Below are positions 1-8,549 of a DNA stretch of 64,000 nt, in pieces. The stretch is taken from the NCBI GenBank assembly GCA_015055815.1, contig SVHM01000003.1:117271-181270 (forward strand). Direction: 5' to 3'. This stretch comes from Clostridiales bacterium. Lineage in GTDB: Bacteria > Bacillota > Clostridia > Christensenellales > UBA1242. Position 1 is the stretch's first letter; each line of letters starts with the position of its first letter. A program made the translations under genes and the position numbers. The notes beneath the pieces were generated by a model. That model searched no databases, was not told the DNA's origin, and saw only the letters and a program-made list of their open reading frames with translations.

Positions 1-1
1 T

Positions 2-913
2 ATGGATAAATTAAAAGAATTGAGAATTGTAGATAATTTTTATCAAACGTCGGCATTTTACCCAATGCCAACAATTTTGGTAGGAACGGTAAGTAAAAGT
101 GGTCAAACAAACTTGGGTGCGTACTCACTTTGTTTCCCATATTATGTAGCAGGCAAAGATTATTATGCTATGATACTTGAATGTAGAAATAGTTCTAATA
201 CTGCTCAAAATATATTGCGCACAAAAAAATGTACATTAAATTTCATTCCCGATAACAAAAAATATTTCAAGGAAGCGGTAAGGCTAGGCTTTCCTGGAGA
301 TACAACCGAAGAGAAAATGAAAGATTGTATTTTTACATTGTCAGACAGTACTTTGGGAAAAGATAGACCTAAGCTTGTTGAAGAGAGTTTTCAAGTATTT
401 GAGTGTACATGGGATGATAGCTTGGAAGATGCTAAAAAAGATAAACCGGGAAAACTTGAAGGTTATCCGCCACCATACAGAAACTTTAATGGTATCACTA
501 GCGAGTATGGCGCACATTTTATTCTTAAAATAGATAAAATTTGGATGAAAGAGAAATATCACAAGGCAATTGTTGATGGGGTAAAAGCAAATAGTTTCCC
601 ATCAGTGCCAGTTGATTATGGATATAGGGATAGCACAAATTTCTGGTATACAAAATTTAAAAAACCTATTTCTGAAAAAATTCCAGAAAAAAATGACGGT
701 GATGTAAAGTCGGTAAAATATTGTGCAGATAGGATAGACCCCGAAATTAAGTTTACCGATGAGGCATGTGCCAAACTTGTAAAAATTCCAAGGATATTTT
801 TAAAGGCTGCACTTTCACAAATGGTAAAAATAGCAAAAGAAGAAAATATTAAAGTAATTGATGAAAATGCTCTTAATATAATAAACGATAAGAGACGTAA
901 AGAGAAAAAATAA
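2..913 (+). CDS. Flavin reductase-like FMN-binding protein
   Basis: A 303-residue protein whose first half has the look of the flavin reductase-like split-barrel family, which binds FMN and often passes electrons from NAD(P)H. Visible support is the N-terminal stretch with PMPTILVGTVSKSGQTNL and, near residues 40-80, the hydrophobic strands with ECRNSSNTAQNI, a region that in this family sits over the flavin phosphate. The second half (about residues 150-300) is an extension I do not recognise. The ATG lies at the very window edge, so the ribosome binding site cannot be seen and the true start could be upstream. A strong terminator follows within 10 bases of the stop, so it is the last gene of its unit. 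The substrate cannot be told from sequence. Confidence 0.7.
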   Translation: MDKLKELRIVDNFYQTSAFYPMPTILVGTVSKSGQTNLGAYSLCFPYYVAGKDYYAMILECRNSSNTAQNILRTKKCTLNFIPDNKKYFKEAVRLGFPGDTTEEKMKDCIFTLSDSTLGKDRPKLVEESFQVFECTWDDSLEDAKKDKPGKLEGYPPPYRNFNGITSEYGAHFILKIDKIWMKEKYHKAIVDGVKANSFPSVPVDYGYRDSTNFWYTKFKKPISEKIPEKNDGDVKSVKYCADRIDPEIKFTDEACAKLVKIPRIFLKAALSQMVKIAKEENIKVIDENALNIINDKRRKEKK

Positions 914-918
914 GCATG

Positions 919-947
919 AAAAAACACCTAATAATAGGTGTTTTTTT
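919..947 (+). terminator. Rho-independent terminator after the flavin reductase gene
   Basis: An 11-bp A-T-rich stem with a central CACCTA/TAGGTG core (920-930 with 935-945) and an ATAA loop, running into a T tract. Confidence 0.85.
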
Positions 948-1020
948 AATTGTGTGAAAATCAATTTATATTGTGTTTTAATTATAAAATTTACAAATTT
1001 TTTTAAAAATAAACAGTAAA

Positions 1021-2031
1021 CTAAATTTGACCCATTCCATCTCTAGACCTTGCAAGGTATTGTTGCATTTGAGTATATTTCATAATGTCAGCCTTTTTTT
1101 TATCAATTGAGCGATTATTGTCTTCTATCTCCGCACGAATGTCTTCTACAGGTTGTTTTGCTTGTCTAATCATTTCAGTATAATTTTTTTCAGCTTCTAA
1201 ACTATCTTCAAATTGTCTTTGAAGGTCATCGGTTGATGCTTCTTTCATCTGTTCTCTTAACTTTTTCCTATCTTTAAACAAGTTAACTTTTTCTTCTTCT
1301 AATTTTGTCTTGTGTTCAATTGCTTCTTGTAGTTTTGCTTGTAAAGTTGTATTTTCATAAGTGAGTTGTTCTATAGATTTATTTAGTTTATTGATAACAA
1401 CATCAGGAAGTTTGTTCATTTCTTCAAGAGAATATTTTTTTGCTCTAAAGTGCTCAAATTCATCAGCAGACATTTCAGTATCAAATAATCCAATATCAAA
1501 ATTATTATGTGAAGCTTGTTGTATAAATTTATTTTCAAAGAATTGTGTTTCAAAAACCAATTTTTTAATTTTGTCGCAAACTTGTCCAAAGTCGACTTCA
1601 TGTGATTGTTCTTGTGCAGTATATAAAAGTTCTTCCAATGATGAATAATAAAATCGTTCAATATTTTTTCCAAAAATCTCCATAGGGAAATATTGTTGAA
1701 GAGTTTTAGTTACTTTCTCAAGAAGTTCTTCATTTAATTCTCTTGCTATCCTGCTTGGATAAGCGTCTTCAAAATTTGTTGTAGATACTTCTTCATAAAA
1801 AGCAAAATTTGTGTTTCCGTAAAAGTGATTAAGCATCTTTTCTTCTATTTCTTCTGCATGTTCTTGAATGTAATTTGGATTAACATTTTCTCTACATTGG
1901 TCAAAAATAATATCTTGTAGAGTTTTGGTGTTTGGTTGTTGTGTCTTAGTTTGTTCTGTTGGTTGTTGCGTTGCAGTTTGTGCCTTTTTGTTTTTGTTAA
2001 AAATGTTATTAAGTATATCTGAAAGTGCCAT
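1021..2031 (-). CDS. Hypothetical coiled-coil protein
   Basis: A 336-residue protein with no signal peptide and no membrane segment. Residues about 15-40 are a Gln/Thr/Lys-rich linker. A mixed helical region follows, and from about residue 205 to 320 there is a long charged segment with heptad-like spacing of Leu and Ile (ENTTLQAKLQEAIEHKTKLE and on), a clear coiled coil. The start is well supported: an AGGAG lies six bases before the ATG. It stands alone, with a terminator-bearing gap on one side and the ABC operon end on the other. I do not recognise the family. A cytoplasmic scaffold or cell-organisation protein is possible but unproven. Confidence 0.75.
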   Translation of the reverse strand: MALSDILNNIFNKNKKAQTATQQPTEQTKTQQPNTKTLQDIIFDQCRENVNPNYIQEHAEEIEEKMLNHFYGNTNFAFYEEVSTTNFEDAYPSRIARELNEELLEKVTKTLQQYFPMEIFGKNIERFYYSSLEELLYTAQEQSHEVDFGQVCDKIKKLVFETQFFENKFIQQASHNNFDIGLFDTEMSADEFEHFRAKKYSLEEMNKLPDVVINKLNKSIEQLTYENTTLQAKLQEAIEHKTKLEEEKVNLFKDRKKLREQMKEASTDDLQRQFEDSLEAEKNYTEMIRQAKQPVEDIRAEIEDNNRSIDKKKADIMKYTQMQQYLARSRDGMGQI

Positions 2032-2135
2032 TATAATCTCCTAATTTTTTTTGAGAATAACATATTTGTATGAAAAAATCAATTAAAAAACGGAATTTTT
2101 AATAATTTTATAATACAGAAATATTTTTTGTTTCT

Positions 2136-2158
2136 AAAAACCCCAGCTCAACTGGGGG
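2136..2158 (-). terminator. Terminator of the leftward ABC exporter operon
   Basis: Read on the minus strand, a CCCCAG/CTGGGG stem (2152-2157 with 2141-2146) is followed by five T. It sits 25 bases after the last permease stop. The remaining gap to 2031 shows nothing else. Confidence 0.8.
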
Positions 2159-2182
2159 ATATTTATTATGATTATTTATACC

Positions 2183-2962
2183 TTATGTTCCTGTTCCTTG
2201 ATATTTTTTTATTGCCCAGCTGAAAAATATAAAGCATGGAATTACAAAAACCATTCCAATAAGGGGAGACAAGGCATAAACAATTTGTGGCAACTCTCCA
2301 TAACCCATTATGTATGATAGTGGTAGGTAGTTAAAGCAAGCGACCGGAATTATAAATGTAAATACTCTAGATAGCCATTTGTTATATATATTAATAGGGT
2401 AAAATGCTATTTCTTTTGCACCATTTGTAAATATATTGATAAACTCAAGGTTTTCAACGGTAAATACGCTAATTCCCGCACCTATTAACATTACTCCAAA
2501 TATTACTAAACATCCGCATATTAGTGTTGCAATTAGAACGAGTACTTTAAGTATGGTCCAAGTAATGTTTAGTTTAATAAGAGATATTATCATAACGGCA
2601 ACGCCAAGTGAACATCTAAGTAATTTATTAAGTTCAATTTTCGTTCCGAATATTTGGTAAGTAATACTCACTGGTCTTACTAGTATTCTATCTAAACTGC
2701 CGTGCTTTATGACACTTGCAAATTCATCAAAACCCCTTGCAAAGCATTCGGTAAATGAATAAACAAAAGTTACAATTCCAAACATAAGTGCGGTTTCGTA
2801 AAAGCCCCAGTATCCTACCGAATTAAAGTTTTCAAACATTAAAAATATTGCTAGTAATTCACCTACAGATATAAGGCATGCGGAAATTGATAACATTGTC
2901 ATATTTGCTCTGTATTGCATTGAAGATTTCAAATGCATTTTAACATAATTTTTGTACAACAT
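2183..2962 (-). CDS. ABC-2 type exporter permease (COG3694-like)
   Basis: A 259-residue integral membrane protein with about six hydrophobic spans, third gene of an ATPase-permease-permease triad. The set matches the COG4586/COG4587/COG3694 arrangement of uncharacterised ABC-2 exporters, some relatives of which act in drug or lipid export. The segment ECFARGFDEFASVIKHGSLD, followed by RILVRP, is the cytoplasmic coupling region conserved in this family. The ribosome binding site AAGGGGG lies just before the ATG, and the preceding permease ends only three bases upstream, so the two are co-translated. The exported substrate is unknown. Confidence 0.8.
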   Translation of the reverse strand: MLYKNYVKMHLKSSMQYRANMTMLSISACLISVGELLAIFLMFENFNSVGYWGFYETALMFGIVTFVYSFTECFARGFDEFASVIKHGSLDRILVRPVSITYQIFGTKIELNKLLRCSLGVAVMIISLIKLNITWTILKVLVLIATLICGCLVIFGVMLIGAGISVFTVENLEFINIFTNGAKEIAFYPINIYNKWLSRVFTFIIPVACFNYLPLSYIMGYGELPQIVYALSPLIGMVFVIPCFIFFSWAIKKYQGTGT

Positions 2963-2965
2963 ATC

Positions 2966-3763
2966 TTAACCCCCTTGAATAGTGGCGGACTTTCCCGCAC
3001 GTGAAAGTAATAATTTACCAAAGCCAATAATAACTATTATCCATGCAATAGAAATTCCGATAAATGGTAATGCGTCTAATGGGGATATGTTTCCGATATA
3101 TATTCTTGCAGGTAGGTCAATTATAAATCTAAAAGGTAGATAGTTAAGTATATTTTGTACCGCTTGTGGCATGAATACTAGGGGAATGTACATTCCACCA
3201 AGTATGCCAAATACTGTATTGCAAATTGAAGCAGTGCCTTTTGCCGATAATGTTTTGAAAGTTAAAAACACTATTATCATTGAAATTGAAGATGACATAA
3301 TTGCGCCAATTAGTATTGTGAATATAAATAATATAAATGCCGTAAAACTTGCTGGTAGCATAAGTCTAAGGCTAGGTGGTAGTATGAAAGCTACAATTAT
3401 AAGCGGAATGCATCTAAGTATCATGGCAGAAAGTTTGTAGCCAATATGTTCAGCAAACCATTGATTGTATAAGTTTATAGGTCTTACAAACTTGTAACAC
3501 ACATTCCCGCTTTCAATTTCTTTTGCACAGTTTTTGGGTAGGTCTAGAAATCTTATAACCAAGAAGCCTTGCCCTAGCCAAACATAACTTTTCATTTGTT
3601 CGAGTGAAAACCCTTCAATTATTTTTCCGCCCATAAATGCGGTGTAAAGGTAAATATACATAAGCCCCCAAAATACTTGAGTAGCAACGCCCGATATGGC
3701 TTTTGTTCGGTATTGTAATTCACCTTTAAAATTCATTTTAAATATTCCAAAGTATGAACTCAT
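2966..3763 (-). CDS. ABC-2 type exporter permease (COG4587-like)
   Basis: A 265-residue membrane protein with about six spans and the same architecture as its neighbour. The family hallmark is the region around residues 75-95, where DLPKNCAKEIESGNVCYKF leads into VRP (a cytoplasmic loop thought to contact the ATPase). It probably forms a heterodimeric channel with the 2183-2962 product, energised by the ATPase just upstream. The AGGTGGTGA ribosome binding site overlaps the stop codon of the ATPase gene, which indicates translational coupling. No substrate can be inferred. Confidence 0.8.
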   Translation of the reverse strand: MSSYFGIFKMNFKGELQYRTKAISGVATQVFWGLMYIYLYTAFMGGKIIEGFSLEQMKSYVWLGQGFLVIRFLDLPKNCAKEIESGNVCYKFVRPINLYNQWFAEHIGYKLSAMILRCIPLIIVAFILPPSLRLMLPASFTAFILFIFTILIGAIMSSSISMIIVFLTFKTLSAKGTASICNTVFGILGGMYIPLVFMPQAVQNILNYLPFRFIIDLPARIYIGNISPLDALPFIGISIAWIIVIIGFGKLLLSRAGKSATIQGG

Positions 3764-3773
3764 ATTTCACCAC

Positions 3774-4757
3774 CTATAAGTTCATATCCTTGTATAATTT
3801 AGCAAGAATTTCGTCAACCCCCAAAGATTTCACTTGAAAGTCAACCACTTCGTATTTTTCGGTAATTTCATTAAAAAATTCTTTTACGTGAAATTCTTTG
3901 TCTTCATCATTTTTTAAAGTTGCAAAGTTTTTGTTGTGGGATACAACTGTGTAACCGTCAAGTTTTATCCTATCATAATTTTTTGCAAACTCTACTTCAA
4001 TTTCTTTTATGTGACCATATTTTTCTTTTATGGCAGAGAATTTTCCGTTGTATAGAATTTGTCCCCTGCCTATAAGAATAATTTTATTGGTAAGTGCATC
4101 AATGTCGTTCATATCGTGGGTAGTAAGGATAACGGTTGTTCCCCACTTTTTGTTTATAGATTTGACAAAGTCTCTAACTGCTAGTTTTGTAACGGCATCA
4201 AGTCCAATAGTTGGCTCGTCTAAGAATAACACCTTTGGTCTATGGAGTAGGGAGCCTGCTAACTCACACTTCATTTTTTGACCAAGAGACAATTGTCTAA
4301 GCGGACGGTTTAGCAAATCTTTCAAGTTAAGAGTATTAATTAGTTCGTTTAAAGTTTCTTCATATTCTGCATTTGGTATTTTGTAAATATCTTTAAGCAG
4401 TTGAAAGCTATCTATTATAGGCACGTCCCACCATAGTTGAGATCTTTGTCCAAATACAACACCTATGTTTTTGACGTATTTTTTTCTGTCTTTCCATGGC
4501 GTGTAGCCCATAATAGAGCATTCTCCAGAGGTTGGCACAAGTATTCCACTCATGATTTTAATGGTAGTGCTTTTCCCAGCACCATTTGGACCTATGTAAC
4601 CAACAATGTCGCCTTCTTCGATTTCAAAACTTATATTGCTAAGAGCGTGGATTGTTTTCTTGTCCCTTTTAAATAAATTAAGAAAACCTTTGCCTTTTTT
4701 CTTTGCTAAAATCTTGAAATCTTTTGAAATTTCATTAAATTCAATAATTTTTGACAT
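3774..4757 (-). CDS. ABC exporter ATPase (COG4586-like)
   Basis: A 327-residue ATPase. The Walker A motif GPNGAGKST is at residues 56-64, the signature LSLGQ at 156-160, Walker B ending in DEP at 180-182, and the switch histidine in TTHD near 215. An insertion before Walker A (GKGFLNLFKRDKK) is typical of the COG4586 group. The last 90 residues are a C-terminal domain of the kind seen in DrrA-like exporters. It is the first gene of the leftward operon with the two permeases; a strong AAGGAG precedes the ATG. It has a clear paralogue at 6782-7759. Confidence 0.9.
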   Translation of the reverse strand: MSKIIEFNEISKDFKILAKKKGKGFLNLFKRDKKTIHALSNISFEIEEGDIVGYIGPNGAGKSTTIKIMSGILVPTSGECSIMGYTPWKDRKKYVKNIGVVFGQRSQLWWDVPIIDSFQLLKDIYKIPNAEYEETLNELINTLNLKDLLNRPLRQLSLGQKMKCELAGSLLHRPKVLFLDEPTIGLDAVTKLAVRDFVKSINKKWGTTVILTTHDMNDIDALTNKIILIGRGQILYNGKFSAIKEKYGHIKEIEVEFAKNYDRIKLDGYTVVSHNKNFATLKNDEDKEFHVKEFFNEITEKYEVVDFQVKSLGVDEILAKLYKDMNL

Positions 4758-4848
4758 TTCTTCTCCTTTTGTATTAAATTTTAAATTAACAATTTATTCT
4801 CCTACTTTTTTGCTAAACCACCCCCCTTAAAAATTTCAAATAAAATAC

Positions 4849-4885
4849 AAAAAACTACCAAAAGCAAATGTTCAACTTTTGGCAG
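4849..4885 (-). terminator. Terminator downstream of the GDSL hydrolase gene
   Basis: On the minus strand a 10-bp stem (CTGCCAAAAG pairing with CTTTTGGTAG, 4876-4885 with 4855-4864) is followed by TTTTTTG. It lies about 150 bases beyond the stop. The rest of the 4758-5032 gap is AT-rich and must contain the promoter of the ABC operon, but I could not assign it. Confidence 0.75.
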
Positions 4886-5032
4886 TGGATATAGTTAAAA
4901 TTAATTTAAAAATGCCTTTCATAAAACCCCTTTTTATATAGAGTTTGGCATGCAAGTCCTAAATAGGTTATCATAAAATTTTATAAAAAGCAACTAAAAT
5001 TGACAATATATTTTAAAAAGTTTGATTATGTT

Positions 5033-5665
5033 TTAATAACAAAAATCAATATCGATACTTAATTTTTTACAAATAGCAGATACTTGTTGACCAAGTTTAA
5101 TGTGTCCATCTTTTGTTAAATGTTCGCCGTCTTCACCTAATTCCAAGTCTTTTCCAGAAACAAATAATAAATTATTAGTTGTTGCCATGTCATGATAAAG
5201 ACTATCTAATTTTGTACTTTTTTCTTCGCCACCGATATAAAATCTCTTTGTAATTTTATTGTTTTCACGAATAATAGCAGGGCTTATAATCATAATATTT
5301 GCATGTGTGACATCTCGTACAGTTAATGCAAAATTGTTTAAATTATTACATATGTCTTCCGCACTATCCCCGTACATGTTTTTGCAGTCGTTTGTTCCAA
5401 GTTGGATAATTACTAAGTCTAAATTATTGTAATCTTTTAAATCATCATAAATAGTTTCACTTGCGTTTCTACCTTTCAACCATTTGTTTTCATGGGAAAT
5501 ACATCTTCCAGGTAATCCGTTTACATAAACTTCAGCAAATTCTTTTAGTGGATACCACCAACTATCTTCGTCAGCATATTTTTCGATTATTGCATCTTTT
5601 GAATAACCGTCAATATTAGGAACTTGTGCCCAAGTATTAGAGTCTCCATAACATAAAATCTTCAT
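5033..5665 (-). CDS. SGNH/GDSL-family hydrolase (lipase/esterase-like)
   Basis: A 210-residue cytoplasmic SGNH hydrolase. Block I is YGDSNTWA at residues 5-12 with the nucleophilic serine, block II is the glycine in VNGLPGR, block III is LGTNDCKN, and block V is the C-terminal DGEHLTKDGH with the catalytic Asp and His. All four catalytic landmarks are present, so an active esterase or acyl hydrolase is likely; the substrate is unknown. I use the ATG at 5665 because it has an AAGGAG ribosome binding site at proper spacing and begins directly at the conserved MKILCYGDSN. A longer frame from 5737 has no such support and would start inside the promoter. Confidence 0.85.
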   Translation of the reverse strand: MKILCYGDSNTWAQVPNIDGYSKDAIIEKYADEDSWWYPLKEFAEVYVNGLPGRCISHENKWLKGRNASETIYDDLKDYNNLDLVIIQLGTNDCKNMYGDSAEDICNNLNNFALTVRDVTHANIMIISPAIIRENNKITKRFYIGGEEKSTKLDSLYHDMATTNNLLFVSGKDLELGEDGEHLTKDGHIKLGQQVSAICKKLSIDIDFCY

Positions 5666-5686
5666 AAATCTCTCCTTTATGATTGT

Positions 5687-5715
5687 ATTGTAGCATATGA
5701 TTGAAGGGATTTCAA
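5687..5715 (-). promoter_or_regulatory. Sigma-A-type promoter of the GDSL hydrolase gene
   Basis: TTGAAA (5710-5715) and TACAAT (5687-5692) separated by 17 bases, with a TGC extended -10. The predicted mRNA start is about 20 bases before the ATG. Confidence 0.65.
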
Positions 5716-5774
5716 GATTTTTTTTTATTACAAACAACTTTATCTTTCACTTGCTAAGTATGTTTAAAATAATT

Positions 5775-5802
5775 TTGATTTAAAAATAAATTGTGTTAAT
5801 AT
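5775..5802 (+). promoter_or_regulatory. Promoter placing the GNAT mRNA start on its ATG (leaderless)
   Basis: TTGATT (5775-5780), 16 bases, TAATAT (5797-5802), then exactly six bases to the ATG at 5809. No Shine-Dalgarno is present. The expected transcription start coincides with the start codon. Confidence 0.55.
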
Positions 5803-5808
5803 ATGTAT

Positions 5809-6387
5809 ATGGAAATAAGATTTGCGAATGAAAATGATAATAAAAAAGAAATAGCGGAACTTTTTTATAAGGTAGACCCTTATATTTATCCTTATTGGTT
5901 TAATAATGATATGGGGAAAGGAATTTCGACACTAACAAGTTTGTTGGAAGATAAAAATTCTATTTTTACTTATGAAAACTGTATAATAGCTAAAGATGGC
6001 GGTAAAATCATTGGGTTATTTTCTTTCGTTCCGTATAATAAAAAAATTAATAAAGATTACAGTAGATGGGATGTAAGTTTTGAAGCCCATCATGTTATTA
6101 CTTACTATGTACTTGATGTTGTAGAAAATTTAAAAGAAGATGATGTGTGCGTGCTAGGATTGTATGTTGACCCTAGTTATAGACGAAAAAATATTGCTAC
6201 AAAAATGTTTAATTTTTTCTTTAAAAATGTCAAATCAAAAACATATTCACTTGAAGTTTTAGCAAACAATCTTCCAGCCTTGAATTTGTATAATAAACTT
6301 AATTTTGAAATATCCAAAAGTTATAATGGTTATAACGGGTATAAAAAAAGAAAGCCATTGTGTTATGTTATGACTAGAATGGCATAG
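5809..6387 (+). CDS. GNAT-family N-acetyltransferase
   Basis: A 192-residue acyl-CoA-dependent N-acetyltransferase. Motif A, the acetyl-CoA pyrophosphate loop, is visible as LGLYVDPSYRRKNIATKM around residues 120-137, with the RRKNIA turn in place of the usual RGKGIG. The following ALNLYNKLNFE is the family's motif B helix-strand. An ATG also exists two codons upstream at 5803, but that codon directly abuts the -10 box. The ATG at 5809 fits the predicted transcription start, and neither has a ribosome binding site. The acetylated substrate is unknown. It is flanked by divergent genes and so is its own transcription unit. Confidence 0.8.
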   Translation: MEIRFANENDNKKEIAELFYKVDPYIYPYWFNNDMGKGISTLTSLLEDKNSIFTYENCIIAKDGGKIIGLFSFVPYNKKINKDYSRWDVSFEAHHVITYYVLDVVENLKEDDVCVLGLYVDPSYRRKNIATKMFNFFFKNVKSKTYSLEVLANNLPALNLYNKLNFEISKSYNGYNGYKKRKPLCYVMTRMA

Positions 6388-6445
6388 TGATATTTATTTA
6401 AATTATTTGAAAGTTTTGCGGTAAAATTTTTTTATATAAAAACTA

Positions 6446-6474
6446 TTGACAATAAAATTTGCTAGTGTTAAACT
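6446..6474 (+). promoter_or_regulatory. Consensus promoter upstream of a 36-codon ORF
   Basis: TTGACA (6446-6451), a 17-base spacer, then TAAACT (6469-6474). The predicted transcript begins near 6481, just ahead of a strong ribosome binding site. Confidence 0.65.
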
Positions 6475-6497
6475 GAAAGTAGTTCAAGGAGAACATA

Positions 6498-6608
6498 ATG
6501 AGAAATTTAATGACTACACAAAAATTTGGTAAAGAAATGTCAGTGGCTATCCTTAAATATGGTAGACATACTTTTTGTGTAGATGTTAAATTTAATTGTA
6601 TATCTTAA
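6498..6608 (+). CDS. Small ORF, possible leader peptide of the ABC exporter operon
   Basis: A 36-residue ORF beginning MRNLMTTQKFGKEMSVAILK and ending in CIS. It is supported by an AAGGAGAA ribosome binding site (6486-6493) at ideal spacing, a consensus promoter upstream and an intrinsic terminator downstream at 6666-6702, all before the ABC exporter genes. The peptide is basic, not strongly hydrophobic, and has no recognised domain. The order promoter, short translated ORF, terminator, exporter genes resembles known leader-peptide attenuators of antibiotic-resistance ABC transporters such as bmrB-bmrCD in Bacillus. The alternative is an independent small protein or a small RNA. No obvious anti-terminator pairing was identified by eye. 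Confidence 0.5.
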   Translation: MRNLMTTQKFGKEMSVAILKYGRHTFCVDVKFNCIS

Positions 6609-6665
6609 AAATAATCTAATTATAAACATAACGAAAGCGGTAAGAGTTTTTTAAAAATAGAAATT

Positions 6666-6708
6666 AAAGAAGCATCAACATGGAAAAAGTTGGTGCTTCT
6701 TTTGTTTA
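6666..6708 (+). terminator. Intrinsic terminator between the small ORF and the ABC operon
   Basis: A 14-bp stem (6666-6679 with 6689-6702, core AAGAAGCA with TGCTTCTT) ending in a T-rich tract. It would stop transcription from 6446 before the exporter genes unless relieved. Confidence 0.8.
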
Positions 6709-6781
6709 TATGGTTTTTAAGATTTTGCAATTTAAACTCATTATGTTATATTTGAATAAGTATTATTTGAAGGGGGATAAA

Positions 6782-7759
6782 ATGAAAGTAATAGAAGTAA
6801 ATAATTTAAGAAAAGAATTTGTGCTTAAGAAAAAAGCAACAAAGGAAAACGGCAAGAAGGCTCTTTTTAAAAGAGAAAGAAGTGTAAAAAATGCCGTTGA
6901 TGGAATTTCTTTTGCTATTGAAGAAGGTGAAGCTTTGGCATTTATTGGACCAAATGGTGCAGGAAAGTCAACAACCATTAAGATGCTTACTGGAATTTTG
7001 TATCCCACTAGTGGGGATATTAAAGTTTTGGGGCTAAATCCTAGTAAAGATAGGATAAAGTTATCTTACCAAATTGGAACGGTGTTTGGACAAAAAGAAC
7101 AACTTTGGGTACATTTAAGTCCAATGGATAACTTTAAATTTTTCGGCTCTATTTACGATATGAAAAAAGACGAGTTGGAAAAAAGGATTGAAGAATTGGC
7201 GACCATTTTTGATATCAAAGGATATATAAACCAACCAGTAAAAAGTTTGAGTTTGGGACAAAGAATGAAATGTGAAATGGTAGCGAGTTTATTACATAAT
7301 CCAAAGATGTTATTCTTTGACGAGCCAACAATCGGTCTTGACCCAATAGCGAAAGAAACTTTACGTAAGCTTATAAAGAAAATAAATAGAGAACTTGGAA
7401 CGACTTTAATTTTTACTTCTCATGATGTTGGGGATATTGAAGAAGTTTGTAAAAGGGTAATTATAATTAATGATGGAAAAATTGTGCTTGATGATAGCAT
7501 GAAAAATTTAAAGTATCATCATTTAAACAAAAAGATAGTAGAAGTAAACTTAAAAAATAACGTTAAAATTCCAGAAAAGGATGGAATAAAAGTATTAAAA
7601 GCAAAAGACACATTATATAAAATTGAAGTAGATATGAACAAAACTACAATGGATGAACTTTTAGGACTATTTAAGGCGGATGATTTACAAGATATTACTA
7701 TATCTAGTGAACCGCTAGAAGAAATAATCAAAGATATATATAGGGGTAAAGATGAGTAA
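6782..7759 (+). CDS. ABC exporter ATPase (second COG4586-like paralogue)
   Basis: A 325-residue ATPase with Walker A GPNGAGKST, signature LSLGQRMKCE, Walker B FFDEPTIGLD and the switch SHD. Like its paralogue at 3774-4757 it has a lysine-rich insertion before Walker A and a roughly 90-residue C-terminal domain. I chose the ATG at 6782: it has GAAGGGGG nine bases upstream and begins at the conserved strand. A longer in-frame start at 6680 would lie inside the terminator hairpin. The stop overlaps the next ATG by eight bases, so translation is coupled to the permeases. Confidence 0.9.
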   Translation: MKVIEVNNLRKEFVLKKKATKENGKKALFKRERSVKNAVDGISFAIEEGEALAFIGPNGAGKSTTIKMLTGILYPTSGDIKVLGLNPSKDRIKLSYQIGTVFGQKEQLWVHLSPMDNFKFFGSIYDMKKDELEKRIEELATIFDIKGYINQPVKSLSLGQRMKCEMVASLLHNPKMLFFDEPTIGLDPIAKETLRKLIKKINRELGTTLIFTSHDVGDIEEVCKRVIIINDGKIVLDDSMKNLKYHHLNKKIVEVNLKNNVKIPEKDGIKVLKAKDTLYKIEVDMNKTTMDELLGLFKADDLQDITISSEPLEEIIKDIYRGKDE

Positions 7760-8549
7760 ATATTTAAGTATATACAGAACGAGTTTTCGTCAAGAGAGTA
7801 AAACTTTAACAAACTCTATTACTTCTGTTGTGTCTTTTGTAGTCATTATTTATATCTTTCAACAATTATGGCAGTTTATTTATGGTGGTAATGGTGGCGG
7901 AACATTAATAAATGGCTACTCTGTTAATATGATGATTTGGTATATGATAATGGCAGAAATTTTAATGTATGCCGTTAATGCAAGGAGTATAACTCGTGCA
8001 TTTGGTAACGATATCAAATCGGGAAAAATTGCATACCAACTAAATAAACCATACAATTATTTTGCTTATCAAGTGTGTTCACAAGCTGGTGCTTTTATGT
8101 GGAAACTTATTTTCCTTGTACCTACTGGAATAATTATAGGACTTGTTTTGCTTGGTCCTATTAAAAATTTCAGTTTTATTTACATGTTGCCTATACTTGT
8201 AAGCTTGCTTTTAGCTGTACTACTTACTTGTATTATCTATGGTGCAGTAGGGCTTTTGACTTTTTGGATTGAAGAAGCAACTCCATTTACATGGATTATT
8301 CAGAAATTCCAAATGCTATTTGGGTTATTCTTCCCACCAGAATTTTTCCCTACTTGGATGCAACCAATAATTGAATATAGCCCAGTATATGCTATGATGA
8401 GTGGACCATGCAAACTCTTGGCTAATTTCTCTTGGGAGTTATTTTTAAAAGTTAGCGTTTCTCAAATTGCATATATTACATTATTTGTAATTATTGGGGC
8501 TATACTTTACAAAATCGGAACAAAGAAGGTGAATGTTCATGGCGGTTAA
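7752..8549 (+). CDS. ABC-2 type exporter permease (COG4587-like, second system)
   Basis: A 265-residue membrane protein with about six spans, second gene of the rightward triad. The conserved coupling loop after the second span reads TRAFGNDIKSGKIAYQLNKP, equivalent to the loop in the leftward system. It overlaps both neighbours: eight bases with the ATPase and eleven with the following permease. It probably pairs with that permease to make the channel. The substrate is unknown. Confidence 0.8.
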   Translation: MSKYLSIYRTSFRQESKTLTNSITSVVSFVVIIYIFQQLWQFIYGGNGGGTLINGYSVNMMIWYMIMAEILMYAVNARSITRAFGNDIKSGKIAYQLNKPYNYFAYQVCSQAGAFMWKLIFLVPTGIIIGLVLLGPIKNFSFIYMLPILVSLLLAVLLTCIIYGAVGLLTFWIEEATPFTWIIQKFQMLFGLFFPPEFFPTWMQPIIEYSPVYAMMSGPCKLLANFSWELFLKVSVSQIAYITLFVIIGAILYKIGTKKVNVHGG

